A stretch of DNA of 64,000 nt. It comes from CAADGU01 sp964581605 (GTDB taxonomy: Bacteria > Chloroflexota > Anaerolineae > Promineifilales > Promineifilaceae). Shown here one piece after another: positions 44,791-52,039 of the stretch. The position numbers and the translations under genes were made by a program. The DNA is taken from the NCBI GenBank assembly GCA_964581605.1, contig CAZOPF010000021.1, forward strand, positions 1-64,000, written 5' to 3'. The notes beneath the pieces are model-generated. The model was given only the letters and a program-made list of their open reading frames with translations, made no database searches and was not told the DNA's origin. Positions within the stretch are counted from its first letter, which is position 1; every line of letters begins with the position of its first letter.

Positions 44791-44820
44791 TTGACAAGCT
44801 GTCAATAAATTGCTTAGAAT
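44791..44820 (+). promoter_or_regulatory. Promoter of spoVS
   Basis: TTGACA (44791-44796) and TAGAAT (44815-44820) are 18 bases apart. Transcription should start near 44827, about 60 bases before the gene. Confidence 0.7.
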
Positions 44821-44888
44821 TCATTATCTTGAGTATGAATATTCAAGAAATCTGTGTTCTTGTACCCTATAGTTCTTGGAGGCCCTTC

Positions 44889-45155
44889 ATGAGTGTTATC
44901 AAAGTTTCTGCACGTTCTCGAACCGCCGCTGTAGCTGGGGCCGTTGCGGGTGTCATCCGCGAATCGCAAAGAGCCGAAGTTCAGGCAATTGGCGCAGGCG
45001 CTGTCAACCAGGCTTTGAAGGCCATTGTTATTGCCAAAGGTTACCTGGCCGAAGAGGGGGTTGATATTGTCTGTGACCCATCTTTTGTAGACATTAGCAT
45101 TGATGGGCAGGAGCGCACGGCTATTCGGATTGTCGTTGAGCCGCGAAAGCATTAG
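44889..45155 (+). CDS. spoVS: Stage V sporulation protein S
   Basis: SpoVS is a small Alba-like protein found in spore formers and also in Thermus, Deinococcus and Chloroflexota, where its role is unknown. The 88 residues begin MSVIKVSARSRTAAVAGAVA and contain GAGAVNQALKAIVIAKGYL, highly typical. ATG 44889 follows TTGGAGG at about seven bases. A strong promoter and a strong terminator make it a single-gene unit. Confidence 0.95.
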   Translation: MSVIKVSARSRTAAVAGAVAGVIRESQRAEVQAIGAGAVNQALKAIVIAKGYLAEEGVDIVCDPSFVDISIDGQERTAIRIVVEPRKH

Positions 45156-45185
45156 ATAACTCGCCAGCACAGCGATGCCCATCAG

Positions 45186-45215
45186 GAGACTCGTTGTTCA
45201 CGAGTCTCTTTTTTT
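45186..45215 (+). terminator. Intrinsic terminator of spoVS
   Basis: GAGACTCGT (45186-45194) pairs with ACGAGTCTC (45200-45208), loop TGTTC, followed by seven T bases. Confidence 0.9.
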
Positions 45216-45230
45216 GCCTGTAGGCGTTGG

Positions 45231-46409
45231 TTAGCTCATCGCTGCCTTGAGGGTAGCGATGGCGTTGCTTTCAATGTTGTGGATGTGCATGATGTGGTCG
45301 GCGATGTTTTGGCGCACGGCCGTGACCCCCGCCGCATCCAGTGGAAATTGAGTCTCCATCTCGTGGCGGATGGCTTTGAGACGGCCGTCAATCTCCTTCA
45401 TCGCCTCGGTTGCCGCATGGCCTTGCGTGGTAAAAAGCTCATGCCGCCGCCGCATCAACTCGCGGGTTTCCTTGAAGGGGGCGATCTCGTCCGGCAGCAG
45501 CGCCAGGCTGAGGGCATCCCAGGCGGCCGCGCTGCGGCGAAAATGGGCAGCGGATTCTTTCAGGTCGGGTTTATTGAGTAAGAGGGCCGCTTCGTCCAGA
45601 AAATCGGCATATACGTCCCGCTCCGCGTACCCCTGTTTACCAAAGACGTTGATGTCGCCAAACACATTCGCCAGCCCGGACAACATTTTACGGCCGGCGG
45701 GGAACTCCTTCTCCCAACTCATCCGCGCTGTCGGTTTAGTGAGCAGTTCCGCCCACCAGCGGAACGCCTGCAAGCCAAAGTTGTTCCGGCTGCCCTTCGG
45801 CGGCTTCTCCGTGAACAGCTTGATGCAGTCCCAAATGCCCAACTGCACGGCCGAGGGCAGCTTTTCGGGCAGTGGCGGCTCCATCGTGAGCAGGCGAAAC
45901 TTGTCCTTCTTCACCCGCCCCCGTGCTGCGGCCAGTTCACCGGGGGTAATGGTCAGCGGAACCTGTGCCCGGTCAGCAATGCACACCACGGCGGCAGCCT
46001 CGTCATACCCGTAGACGAGAATGGGGAACATCGCCCACATGCCGTCGTCATAAGAGAGCGCGTTATACGGCAGGCTCCACATATCCGCCCACACAATGGC
46101 GGGTAGGCCCTCTTCCAACGCATTGACCAGATTGGACACGCCTTTTTCCGGTTTGCTGGTTTGCATGATGTTTTGCGCCACGCCCAGGCGAGAGAGCATG
46201 GTATCAAACGGGTCAAAGGTGTTGCGCGTGAGGATGCGGGCGTGGGGGTCATACCCTTCATACGCGAAGGAGAAGTACCCCATCACCGCGCCGCCGCTGA
46301 CACCCATGAGCAGGGCTTCGCTGTACGGCCGTGCCGTGTGCGGCGCGTGCACCCCGATGTAATCAAAATAGTTGCGTACCGTGCCGGTCTCCCAGTGACG
46401 GCCGTTGAA
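45231..46409 (-). CDS. BtrH N-terminal/DUF4872-type protein, 5' end lost in assembly gap
   Basis: The visible 393 residues start within the family N-terminus (NYFDYIGVHAPHTARPYSEALL) and run to a proper stop. The first half resembles the cysteine-peptidase-like BtrH N-terminal domain of the butirosin acyltransferase, with DYIGV and GGAVMGYFSF. The second half is helical (DUF4872-like). The first 15-30 residues lie in the N gap, so the catalytic Cys region cannot be judged. No antibiotic gene cluster surrounds it. The role is unknown; a peptide or acyl transferase fits the fold. Confidence 0.75.
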   Translation of the reverse strand, partial: FNGRHWETGTVRNYFDYIGVHAPHTARPYSEALLMGVSGGAVMGYFSFAYEGYDPHARILTRNTFDPFDTMLSRLGVAQNIMQTSKPEKGVSNLVNALEEGLPAIVWADMWSLPYNALSYDDGMWAMFPILVYGYDEAAAVVCIADRAQVPLTITPGELAAARGRVKKDKFRLLTMEPPLPEKLPSAVQLGIWDCIKLFTEKPPKGSRNNFGLQAFRWWAELLTKPTARMSWEKEFPAGRKMLSGLANVFGDINVFGKQGYAERDVYADFLDEAALLLNKPDLKESAAHFRRSAAAWDALSLALLPDEIAPFKETRELMRRRHELFTTQGHAATEAMKEIDGRLKAIRHEMETQFPLDAAGVTAVRQNIADHIMHIHNIESNAIATLKAAMS

Positions 46410-46509
46410 NNNNNNNNNNNNNNNNNNNNNNNNNNNNNNNNNNNNNNNNNNNNNNNNNNNNNNNNNNNNNNNNNNNNNNNNNNNNNNNNNNNNNNNNNNN
46501 NNNNNNNNN
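46410..46509. other. Assembly gap of 100 N
   Basis: Exactly 100 unresolved bases, the conventional scaffold gap of unknown size. The open frame that appears to cross it is a coincidence and should not be trusted. Confidence 0.98.
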
Positions 46510-46598
46510 CGCAAAAGAGAGACATAGTATGCAAAGAAAATGACATCTGGCACTTGCCGCCCGCCTCTCTCTGGCTACACTCGTACCTATGAACATCA

Positions 46599-46828
46599 AA
46601 TAATCAAAGATTTCGCAGATTACACAGATGCCCTTTGTTTCTTCATCTTTGCGTTCCTTTGCACCTCTGCGACTTTGCGTTAAAAATTTCTAAAGGAGAC
46701 AACATGGGCAATTGCGCACCACGAAGAATGAAAATAGGACGCGGACAAACGCTGATGACGCTGATTTTGCTTATAAACCTCTGCGCCTCTGCGTCTCTGC
46801 GTTTAAATTGTTTTTCAGAGGAGATAAC
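46599..46828. repeat. Word-repeat region upstream of the ferritin gene
   Basis: The 230 bases hold degenerate words (CAAAGATTTCGCAGATTACACAG, CCTCTGCGACTTTGCGTT, CCTCTGCGTCTCTGCGTTT). Two similar segments each end in a start region: AAAGGAGACAACATGG (46692-46707) and AGAGGAGATAACATGG (46817-46832). The second is the real ferritin start. The first opens a 51-codon frame overlapping it, probably without function. Confidence 0.65.
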
Positions 46829-47254
46829 ATGGACAAACAATCATTCATTAACCACTTAAACGACGACCTGGCGGGTGAACTGGGGGCCATCATCCAATAC
46901 ATCACCTACGCCGCCAAAGCCACCGGCCCCTACCGCCCCCAACTGGCCCAATTTTTCCTCACCGAAGTCGCCGACGAACAGCTTCACGCCCAATACCTGG
47001 CCAACAAAATCGTCGCCCTCGGCGGCGAACCCACCACCACCGCCCGCCCCGTCCCCCCCGCCCATTCCAACCGCGAAATGCTGGAAGCCGTGCTGACGGC
47101 CGAGCGTCAGGCCACCAAAGATTACACCCTCCGCGCCCAGGAAGCCGAAGCCTTCGGCGACAAAGGGGCGATGGTGCAGCTAGAAGATATGGTGCGCGAC
47201 GAAAGCGGCCACTCCGAAGAGACGGAGCGTATGCTGCGCGATTGGCCGTTGTGA
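46829..47254 (+). CDS. Ferritin-like diiron protein (bacterioferritin/Dps-like)
   Basis: The four-helix bundle of 141 residues has all diiron ligands: Glu in DLAGELGAIIQY, ExxH in EVADEQLHAQY, Glu in LTAERQATKDY and ExxH in DESGHSEETER. It should store or detoxify iron or reduce peroxide in the cytoplasm. Strong GAGGAG precedes ATG 46829. The region is richer in C than the neighbours, possibly from codon bias for high expression. Confidence 0.9.
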   Translation: MDKQSFINHLNDDLAGELGAIIQYITYAAKATGPYRPQLAQFFLTEVADEQLHAQYLANKIVALGGEPTTTARPVPPAHSNREMLEAVLTAERQATKDYTLRAQEAEAFGDKGAMVQLEDMVRDESGHSEETERMLRDWPL

Positions 47255-48172
47255 TCAGGTAAGCGGGTAATGGGGCACGGCCGTTACCAGAAATTCCATA
47301 ATCGCGTTTTGCATGTGGAGCAAAAACCCCTTGGCCTGGTAGTTCAGGCACAAGGGTGAATTCATGGCCTCTACAGAAACCTCCTGACCTCTGGTCACAG
47401 GCGGGCATGGCAAGAAAAACCCATCCTGATTCATTTGGTCAAGGAGCGAGGTGTTGATCTGATAAGGCAGAAACGCAGCTTTGATTTCGGCTGGTTCCCC
47501 AATTGTTGGCCAGGTATCGGTGTAGATAACGTCGGTATCCGGGCGGACAGAGTCAGCCAGATCGTGGCTGATCTCGATTCGGCCGCGGGCGTTGGCGTTC
47601 AGGCGGGCCAGGGAATCAGCATCCAGCTCATACCCTGGGGGAGCTACTTGCAGGATGGAAATGGGCAGCCTGACCGCCGCTTCAAACCAACTCATACACA
47701 AATTTGTTACCTCACCCACAAATACCACATGCAGTTCTTCCAGAGAACCCCGGCGCTGTCGAATAAATTGCAGATCTCCCAAGATTTCGCATGGATGGTT
47801 GTGGTTGGTACGCGCATTGATGAGCGGTATATCAACCTGACTCGCCACACTGGTTAGAGCCTCATGGGACTTCGCCCGAATTACGAGCATGGAAAACCAG
47901 TTCTTGAGGTAATGACCGACATCTTCTAAAGGCTCTTGAACGCCCAGTTCACCGGGAATAAAACAAACATCAGCACCCATCGCCCGTGCCCCAATCTCGA
48001 AAGCAACCCTGTTCCTGAAGCCGTTGCCAAAAAACCACAGGGCGATTTTTTGGCCCACCAGACTTTGCGGCATCGAGTTGGTCTGCCAGCATTTCTGTAA
48101 CTCATCAGCCCGATCCAGGATGTTGGATAGTTCTTCTGTTGTAAAGTCGGTGATTTCGATAAAGTGTCTCAT
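47255..48172 (-). CDS. Aspartate/ornithine carbamoyltransferase-family protein with altered phosphate loop
   Basis: The 305-residue protein has both domains of the ATCase/OTCase fold. The carbamoyl-phosphate loop, normally STRTR, reads GNGFRNRVAFE. The second-domain motif is HNHPCEILGD, resembling OTC HPxQ. The LPC motif is FFLPCPPVTRGQ. These changes suggest another carbamoyl acceptor or a non-carbamoyl substrate. I chose ATG 48172 because a consensus TATAAT (48191-48186) overlaps the upstream ATG 48187. The radical SAM gene diverges from the same spacer. Confidence 0.85.
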   Translation of the reverse strand: MRHFIEITDFTTEELSNILDRADELQKCWQTNSMPQSLVGQKIALWFFGNGFRNRVAFEIGARAMGADVCFIPGELGVQEPLEDVGHYLKNWFSMLVIRAKSHEALTSVASQVDIPLINARTNHNHPCEILGDLQFIRQRRGSLEELHVVFVGEVTNLCMSWFEAAVRLPISILQVAPPGYELDADSLARLNANARGRIEISHDLADSVRPDTDVIYTDTWPTIGEPAEIKAAFLPYQINTSLLDQMNQDGFFLPCPPVTRGQEVSVEAMNSPLCLNYQAKGFLLHMQNAIMEFLVTAVPHYPLT

Positions 48173-48185
48173 ATTTGATAGTCGC

Positions 48186-48237
48186 ATTATACAGGAAATG
48201 AGCGGGTTACAGATTGTCCACGCAACTTTGTTATAAT
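48186..48237. promoter_or_regulatory. Divergent -10 boxes
   Basis: TATAAT on the minus strand (48191-48186) serves the carbamoyltransferase gene, and TATAAT on the plus strand (48232-48237) serves the radical SAM gene. The two transcription starts are about 65 bases apart. Confidence 0.55.
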
Positions 48238-48267
48238 CGGGGTCACAACTCGCAAAAGCAGGAACAG

Positions 48268-50211
48268 ATGATGATGACTCCCGAACAAATTGAGATAGCC
48301 CTGGAGCGCATTTTGCCTCGCGTTAGCAAACCGGGGCGCTATACCGGCGGCGAATATAACCAGATTGTGAAGGATTGGGCGGATATTGAATACCGCGTCG
48401 CCCTGGCCTTCCCCGACATCTACGACATTGGCATGTCCAACCTGGGGCTGATGATCCTCTATGACATCATCAACAAACACCGCAACCTGCTGGCGGAGCG
48501 TGTCTACTGCCCCTGGACAGACATGGAAAGCATTATGCGGGACAAAGGGCTGCCCCTCTTTTCCCTGGAAAGCAAACACGCCATCCGCGAATTTGACCTG
48601 CTGGCGTTCAGCCTGCCTTACGAACAGCTCTACACTAACGCCCTGAACCTGCTCGACCTGGCTGGTCTGCCGGTGCGCAGTGTAGACCGAGACGAGACAT
48701 ACCCGCTGGTCATTGCCGGTGGTCACGCCTGCTACAACCCGGAACCGATGGCCCCCTTTATTGATGTTTTTGTCATTGGCGAAGGGGAAGAAGCCATCCT
48801 CAAAATCATCAGCGTGATGCGCGCCGCCAGCCATTTAGACCGGGAAACGCAATTACGTTATATCGCCCAGCTTGAGGGGTGTTACGTGCCCCGTTTTTAC
48901 GATGTCACTTACCATGAGGATGGCACAATTGCCGCCATCACGCCCAATATGCCGGAAGCGCCCGCCAAAGTGCTGAAAACGATTGTGCCCGTGCTGCCGC
49001 CGCCGGTCACAGATTTCATCATCCCCTTTGTGGAGACGGTGCATAACCGCGCCCCGATAGAAATTATGCGCGGCTGCACCCGCGGCTGCCGCTTTTGCCA
49101 CGCCGGTATGGTGACGCGCCCGGTGCGTGAACGGCCGGTGGCGGAAGTGTTGGACGCCATGCAAAAAATCCTGGACAGCACGGGCTATGAGGAAATTGCC
49201 CTGCTGTCGCTTTCGTCCAGCGATTACACAAACGTGCTGGAACTGACGGAGCAGATTGGGCAGCGGTTCGGCCACTTGGGGCTGAACATTTCGCTGCCAT
49301 CGCTGCGCATTGAGTCGGTGTCTACCCAGTTGATGGATAATCTGGGCGACGGCCGTCGCGGTGGATTTACGCTCGCTCCCGAAGCCGCCACCGAAAAGAT
49401 GCGCAACACCATCAACAAGTACGTCAGCCACGCCGAACTGTTGGAAACGGCCCGCGAAATTTACCGGCGTGACTGGCGCACCATCAAGCTCTACTTCATG
49501 ATCGGCCACCCGATGGAGGAGATGGAGGATGTGGAAGCGATCATTGACCTGTGCAAGCAAGTGTTGGCCGAAGGGCGCAAATTTCATGGGAACAAAGCCA
49601 GTCTGAATGTGGGCGTCAGCACCTTCATCCCCAAACCGCATACGCCGTTCCAATGGGAACCGATGGATGAACTGGACAAAATTTACGCCAAGCTAGACCT
49701 GCTGCGGAACGAGATGCGCGGGCAAGGGCTGCGGCTGCGCTGGAATGATCCGCGTGAATCGGTGTTTGAGGGTTTCCTGAGCCGGGGCGACCGGCGCGTG
49801 GCGGAGGCAGTGGAACGTGCCTGGCGCAACGGGGCCAAGTTTGACGCCTGGATGGAGCATTTCCGGGAGGATGCCTGGCTGGAAGCGTTTGCGGCCGAAG
49901 GACTAGACCCCTATTTTTACACGCATCGCAAACGGCGCATTGACGAGGTGTTCCCCTGGGAACACATAGATGTGGCGGTGACGAAGAAGTTCTTGACGCA
50001 AGATTACCTGATGAGCCAGCAGCAGGAGACGCGGGTGGACTGCCGCCACCACTGTTTCGCCTGCGGCATCCTGCCCAAACTGAAAGATCTGCGCCGGGAG
50101 ACAGAGCCGGAAGCGTGGGAGTGCCCGCCGGTACCGAAACGCAGCCACCACAAAGGAGTGGTTACGGCCGTGCCCACCGTTGCTGGTATTCCGCTGCGGG
50201 TGATCAATTAA
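48268..50211 (+). CDS. B12-binding/radical SAM protein (TIGR03960 type)
   Basis: An N-terminal cobalamin-binding-like domain (AFPDIYDIGMSNLGL, LVIAGGHACYNPEPM) is joined to a radical SAM barrel with the cluster motif CTRGCRFCHAG near residue 285. A C-terminal region carries CRHHCFACG. The reaction is unknown; related proteins are found with ribosome or tRNA genes in many phyla. ATGs at 48268, 48271 and 48274 compete; AGGA lies 4-10 bases upstream. The partner DUF2344 gene, often next to it, is absent. Confidence 0.93.
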   Translation: MMMTPEQIEIALERILPRVSKPGRYTGGEYNQIVKDWADIEYRVALAFPDIYDIGMSNLGLMILYDIINKHRNLLAERVYCPWTDMESIMRDKGLPLFSLESKHAIREFDLLAFSLPYEQLYTNALNLLDLAGLPVRSVDRDETYPLVIAGGHACYNPEPMAPFIDVFVIGEGEEAILKIISVMRAASHLDRETQLRYIAQLEGCYVPRFYDVTYHEDGTIAAITPNMPEAPAKVLKTIVPVLPPPVTDFIIPFVETVHNRAPIEIMRGCTRGCRFCHAGMVTRPVRERPVAEVLDAMQKILDSTGYEEIALLSLSSSDYTNVLELTEQIGQRFGHLGLNISLPSLRIESVSTQLMDNLGDGRRGGFTLAPEAATEKMRNTINKYVSHAELLETAREIYRRDWRTIKLYFMIGHPMEEMEDVEAIIDLCKQVLAEGRKFHGNKASLNVGVSTFIPKPHTPFQWEPMDELDKIYAKLDLLRNEMRGQGLRLRWNDPRESVFEGFLSRGDRRVAEAVERAWRNGAKFDAWMEHFREDAWLEAFAAEGLDPYFYTHRKRRIDEVFPWEHIDVAVTKKFLTQDYLMSQQQETRVDCRHHCFACGILPKLKDLRRETEPEAWECPPVPKRSHHKGVVTAVPTVAGIPLRVIN

Positions 50212-50307
50212 GTGTGGGTAATGAGAAGGAGGGGGTACGGCGGTTAGGTGGAGTGGCTCAATTTTCTGGGATGCGACAAGCGAGTATGTCTCCCAGGGAA
50301 ACAACAA

Positions 50308-50541
50308 CTACAATCTCCCGCGCCCCTCACGGAGTAGCTTCTCTATGTAGGCTGAGCGCGACCCATCCCAACCGCATCGCGAGCATCGGCCGTCCAGAAA
50401 CGAATGAGCGCAGTTTTGGTAGCCGTACAGATGATGAGTACATTCCGGGCAGAGTTGTGCCATCACCGATGTCTCGGCGAGATACGTACTACGGCACTCG
50501 TCGCATGACTTCATCTCAAGAGTTTCGTCGCTAGCACTCAT
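50308..50541 (-). CDS. Small zinc-ribbon protein
   Basis: The 77 residues contain three CxxC pairs: CDEC, CPEC and CSRC, plus HH and a C-x-H (NCAH) between them, suggesting two metal sites. The C-terminus is charged (IEKLLREGRGRL). It may bind nucleic acid or a protein. ATG 50541 is preferred to TTG 50556. I do not recognise a named family. Confidence 0.7.
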   Translation of the reverse strand: MSASDETLEMKSCDECRSTYLAETSVMAQLCPECTHHLYGYQNCAHSFLDGRCSRCGWDGSRSAYIEKLLREGRGRL

Positions 50542-50559
50542 TTCTTGTCCGCCCAACTA

Positions 50560-50624
50560 TTTATTACCAGTTTGCCTACCGCGTGGACCAAACGATCCAG
50601 CAATTCCAGGGACACGGCCGTCCC
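50560..50624 (-). pseudogene. Remnant of a HigA-type antitoxin C-terminus
   Basis: Translated on the minus strand, GTAVSLELLDRLVHAVGK corresponds to NTAVTLESLDRLARAVGK of the intact antitoxin at 50684. No helix-turn-helix remains upstream. Confidence 0.6.
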
Positions 50625-50759
50625 CCAACCCAACCGAACGAGGTAAACTGTGTGCTGTGTCACGGCCGTACAAAAATGAGCCGCTATGTAAACTCTATCC
50701 GAACTTGCTTGCCCACGGCACGGGCCAAACGGTCAAGTGATTCCAGGGTCACGGCCGTG
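50613..50759. repeat. 147-bp direct duplication, copy A
   Basis: This covers the 3' end of higA and the following spacer. It matches 51406-51550 closely, differing mainly in the first third. The copies flank the rest of higBA. Confidence 0.85.
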
Positions 50760-50971
50760 TTTTCAGGGTCGAGCAGGCGATCCAATTGAGAACGACTGGT
50801 ATTCATTTTTTCAGCCAGTTTTGCTTTGCTGATATTTGTTTCCGCCATTATGTCGGCAATTTGTAAAGCTAACAGTCGTTTCAAGGCTCTGGCGGAAACT
50901 TCTTCCAGAACGCCTTCTTCTGCCAAAAAATCGTCAAAATTGCTGCCACTATATTTATTCATGTTACTCAC
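50684..50971 (-). CDS. higA: HigA-type antitoxin, XRE family
   Basis: This 95-residue protein has an XRE helix-turn-helix (IADIMAETNISKAKLAEKMN, SRSQLDRLLDP). The GTG start overlaps the toxin stop by four bases (GTGA). It should bind HigB toxin and the palindrome upstream of the pair. Its last 22 residues are copied in three remnants nearby. An ATG at 50962 is an alternative start with poorer spacing. Confidence 0.88.
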   Translation of the reverse strand: MSNMNKYSGSNFDDFLAEEGVLEEVSARALKRLLALQIADIMAETNISKAKLAEKMNTSRSQLDRLLDPENTAVTLESLDRLARAVGKQVRIEFT

Positions 50972-51324
50972 TCTCTCCCGCTATGCCACAGGTGGCTGCG
51001 ATGTCGTGCCAATTTCAACTCATCTGGCGGACTCTTTGGCGATTTCTTGATGAAACCATGCAACAGCACCATTTCGTTGCCATGAACGGTAAACATCACA
51101 CGGGCTATCCGTCCTTGACTGAGGCGGCTACGAACTTCCCACAAGTCAGCTTCCAGTTTTCGTACCAGAGGCATTCCCAACGGCCAGCGAAATTGCACCA
51201 GCTTAATATCTTCGCCAATAACTTTTCTGTCCTCTTTATCAAGGCTTTTTAGCCATTCCCGCACCGGTTCATTTCCACCTTCGGTACGGAAAAAGAGTAT
51301 GTTCAGAATTGCGTCGGGATCCAT
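50968..51324 (-). CDS. higB: HigB/RelE-type toxin
   Basis: The 118-residue protein belongs to the RelE/HigB fold group (Gp49-like): EPVREWLKSLDKEDRKVIGEDI, then MPLVRKLEADLWEVRSRLSQG and ARVMFTVHGNEMVLLHGFIKKS. Such toxins are ribosome-dependent mRNA nucleases. It precedes its antitoxin, the HigBA order. TACAAT lies seven bases before ATG 51324, so the mRNA is probably leaderless. Confidence 0.9.
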   Translation of the reverse strand: MDPDAILNILFFRTEGGNEPVREWLKSLDKEDRKVIGEDIKLVQFRWPLGMPLVRKLEADLWEVRSRLSQGRIARVMFTVHGNEMVLLHGFIKKSPKSPPDELKLARHRSHLWHSGRE

Positions 51325-51331
51325 GATTTAG

Positions 51332-51351
51332 ATTGTACCATGTGCGGTACA
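51332..51351 (-). promoter_or_regulatory. HigBA operator over the -10 box
   Basis: TGTACC (51334-51339) and GGTACA (51346-51351) form a perfect inverted repeat with a six-base spacer. It overlaps the minus-strand -10 box TACAAT (51337-51332), as expected for autorepression by the antitoxin. Confidence 0.65.
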
Positions 51352-51405
51352 TTTCACAACAAACTTGGGGTAGTAGGACTTGTTTTGGGCGATCAGCAGG
51401 TGGGT

Positions 51406-51550
51406 CACGGCCGTCCCCCAGCCCCACCAAACGAAATAAACTGAGTGTCGCGGCACGGCCGTACAAAATGAGCCGCTATGCAAACTCTATCCGAACTTGC
51501 TTGCCCACGGCACGGGCCAAACGGTCAAGTGATTCCAGGGTCACGGCCGT
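51406..51550. repeat. 147-bp direct duplication, copy B, with antitoxin remnant
   Basis: This copy of 50613-50759 retains, on the minus strand, a frame for TAVTLESLDRLARAVGKQVR and then stop. The helix-turn-helix part is missing, so it is a truncated higA remnant. Confidence 0.85.
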
Positions 51551-51565
51551 GACCCACCGCGAGGT

Positions 51566-51817
51566 CTACGCAAAAATGGCAACGGGCACGGAACGAGGTT
51601 CGGCGAAGGATTGGCGATGCAATTTGATGCGCTCAAGCTCATGCAAGGTCGCGGCCGTCAAATAACTTTCCCCACAATGAGGACAGCTTATCACCGGCAC
51701 GTTCTCAATCACCAGCAGATTTTCGCCTTTACCATAACTGCGCGGAACATAGCGAATTTTTGCCCCTTCCTTGCCACAAATGTCACAAATCAAAGATGAG
51801 TTCTGAATTGTTTCCAT
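51566..51817 (-). CDS. YgiT-type zinc-finger antitoxin domain protein
   Basis: The 83-residue protein has two CxxC motifs (CDICG and CPHCGE) around a YVPRSYGKGENLLVIENVPV core. This is the N-terminal zinc domain of MqsA/YgiT antitoxins. There is no helix-turn-helix and no MqsR or DUF4258 toxin gene next to it, so it seems an orphan. ATG 51817 is the best start. Confidence 0.82.
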   Translation of the reverse strand: METIQNSSLICDICGKEGAKIRYVPRSYGKGENLLVIENVPVISCPHCGESYLTAATLHELERIKLHRQSFAEPRSVPVAIFA

Positions 51818-51861
51818 AATCAACCTAACTACTTAACCACGTTGCTCGTCAGGAGGACACA

Positions 51862-51945
51862 TTACGCAAACACTATCCGCACCTGTTTGCCCATGGCGCG
51901 GGCTAAATGATGTGGCGATTTGAGGGGCACGGCCGTGCCCTCAGC
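51862..51945 (-). pseudogene. Remnant of a HigA-type antitoxin C-terminus
   Basis: The minus frame reads GTAVPLKSPHHLARAMGKQV and RIVFA before a stop, clearly related to the end of HigA at 50684. The upstream part of the frame is unrelated. Confidence 0.6.
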
Positions 51946-52039
51946 AATGCCCGCCCACCCCGATTGTGCCCCCCTGTACGCTGCGGGATATTGGCCCGGC
52001 GGTCGTTGATTGATATGAAGCTCATTGATGGGAAAGATT

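Noticed and set aside
44814..45182. Minus-strand frame of 122 codons over spoVS
   Set aside because: spoVS on the plus strand is unmistakable and has its own promoter, Shine-Dalgarno and terminator.
46410..46553. Continuous frame across the N gap giving a start MPDVIFF
   Set aside because: The gap has arbitrary length, so the frame on its far side cannot be joined to the BtrH-like gene.
50613..51550. Insertion sequence delimited by the 147-bp direct repeats
   Set aside because: No transposase frame or terminal inverted repeats lie between the copies; the content is the HigBA operon.
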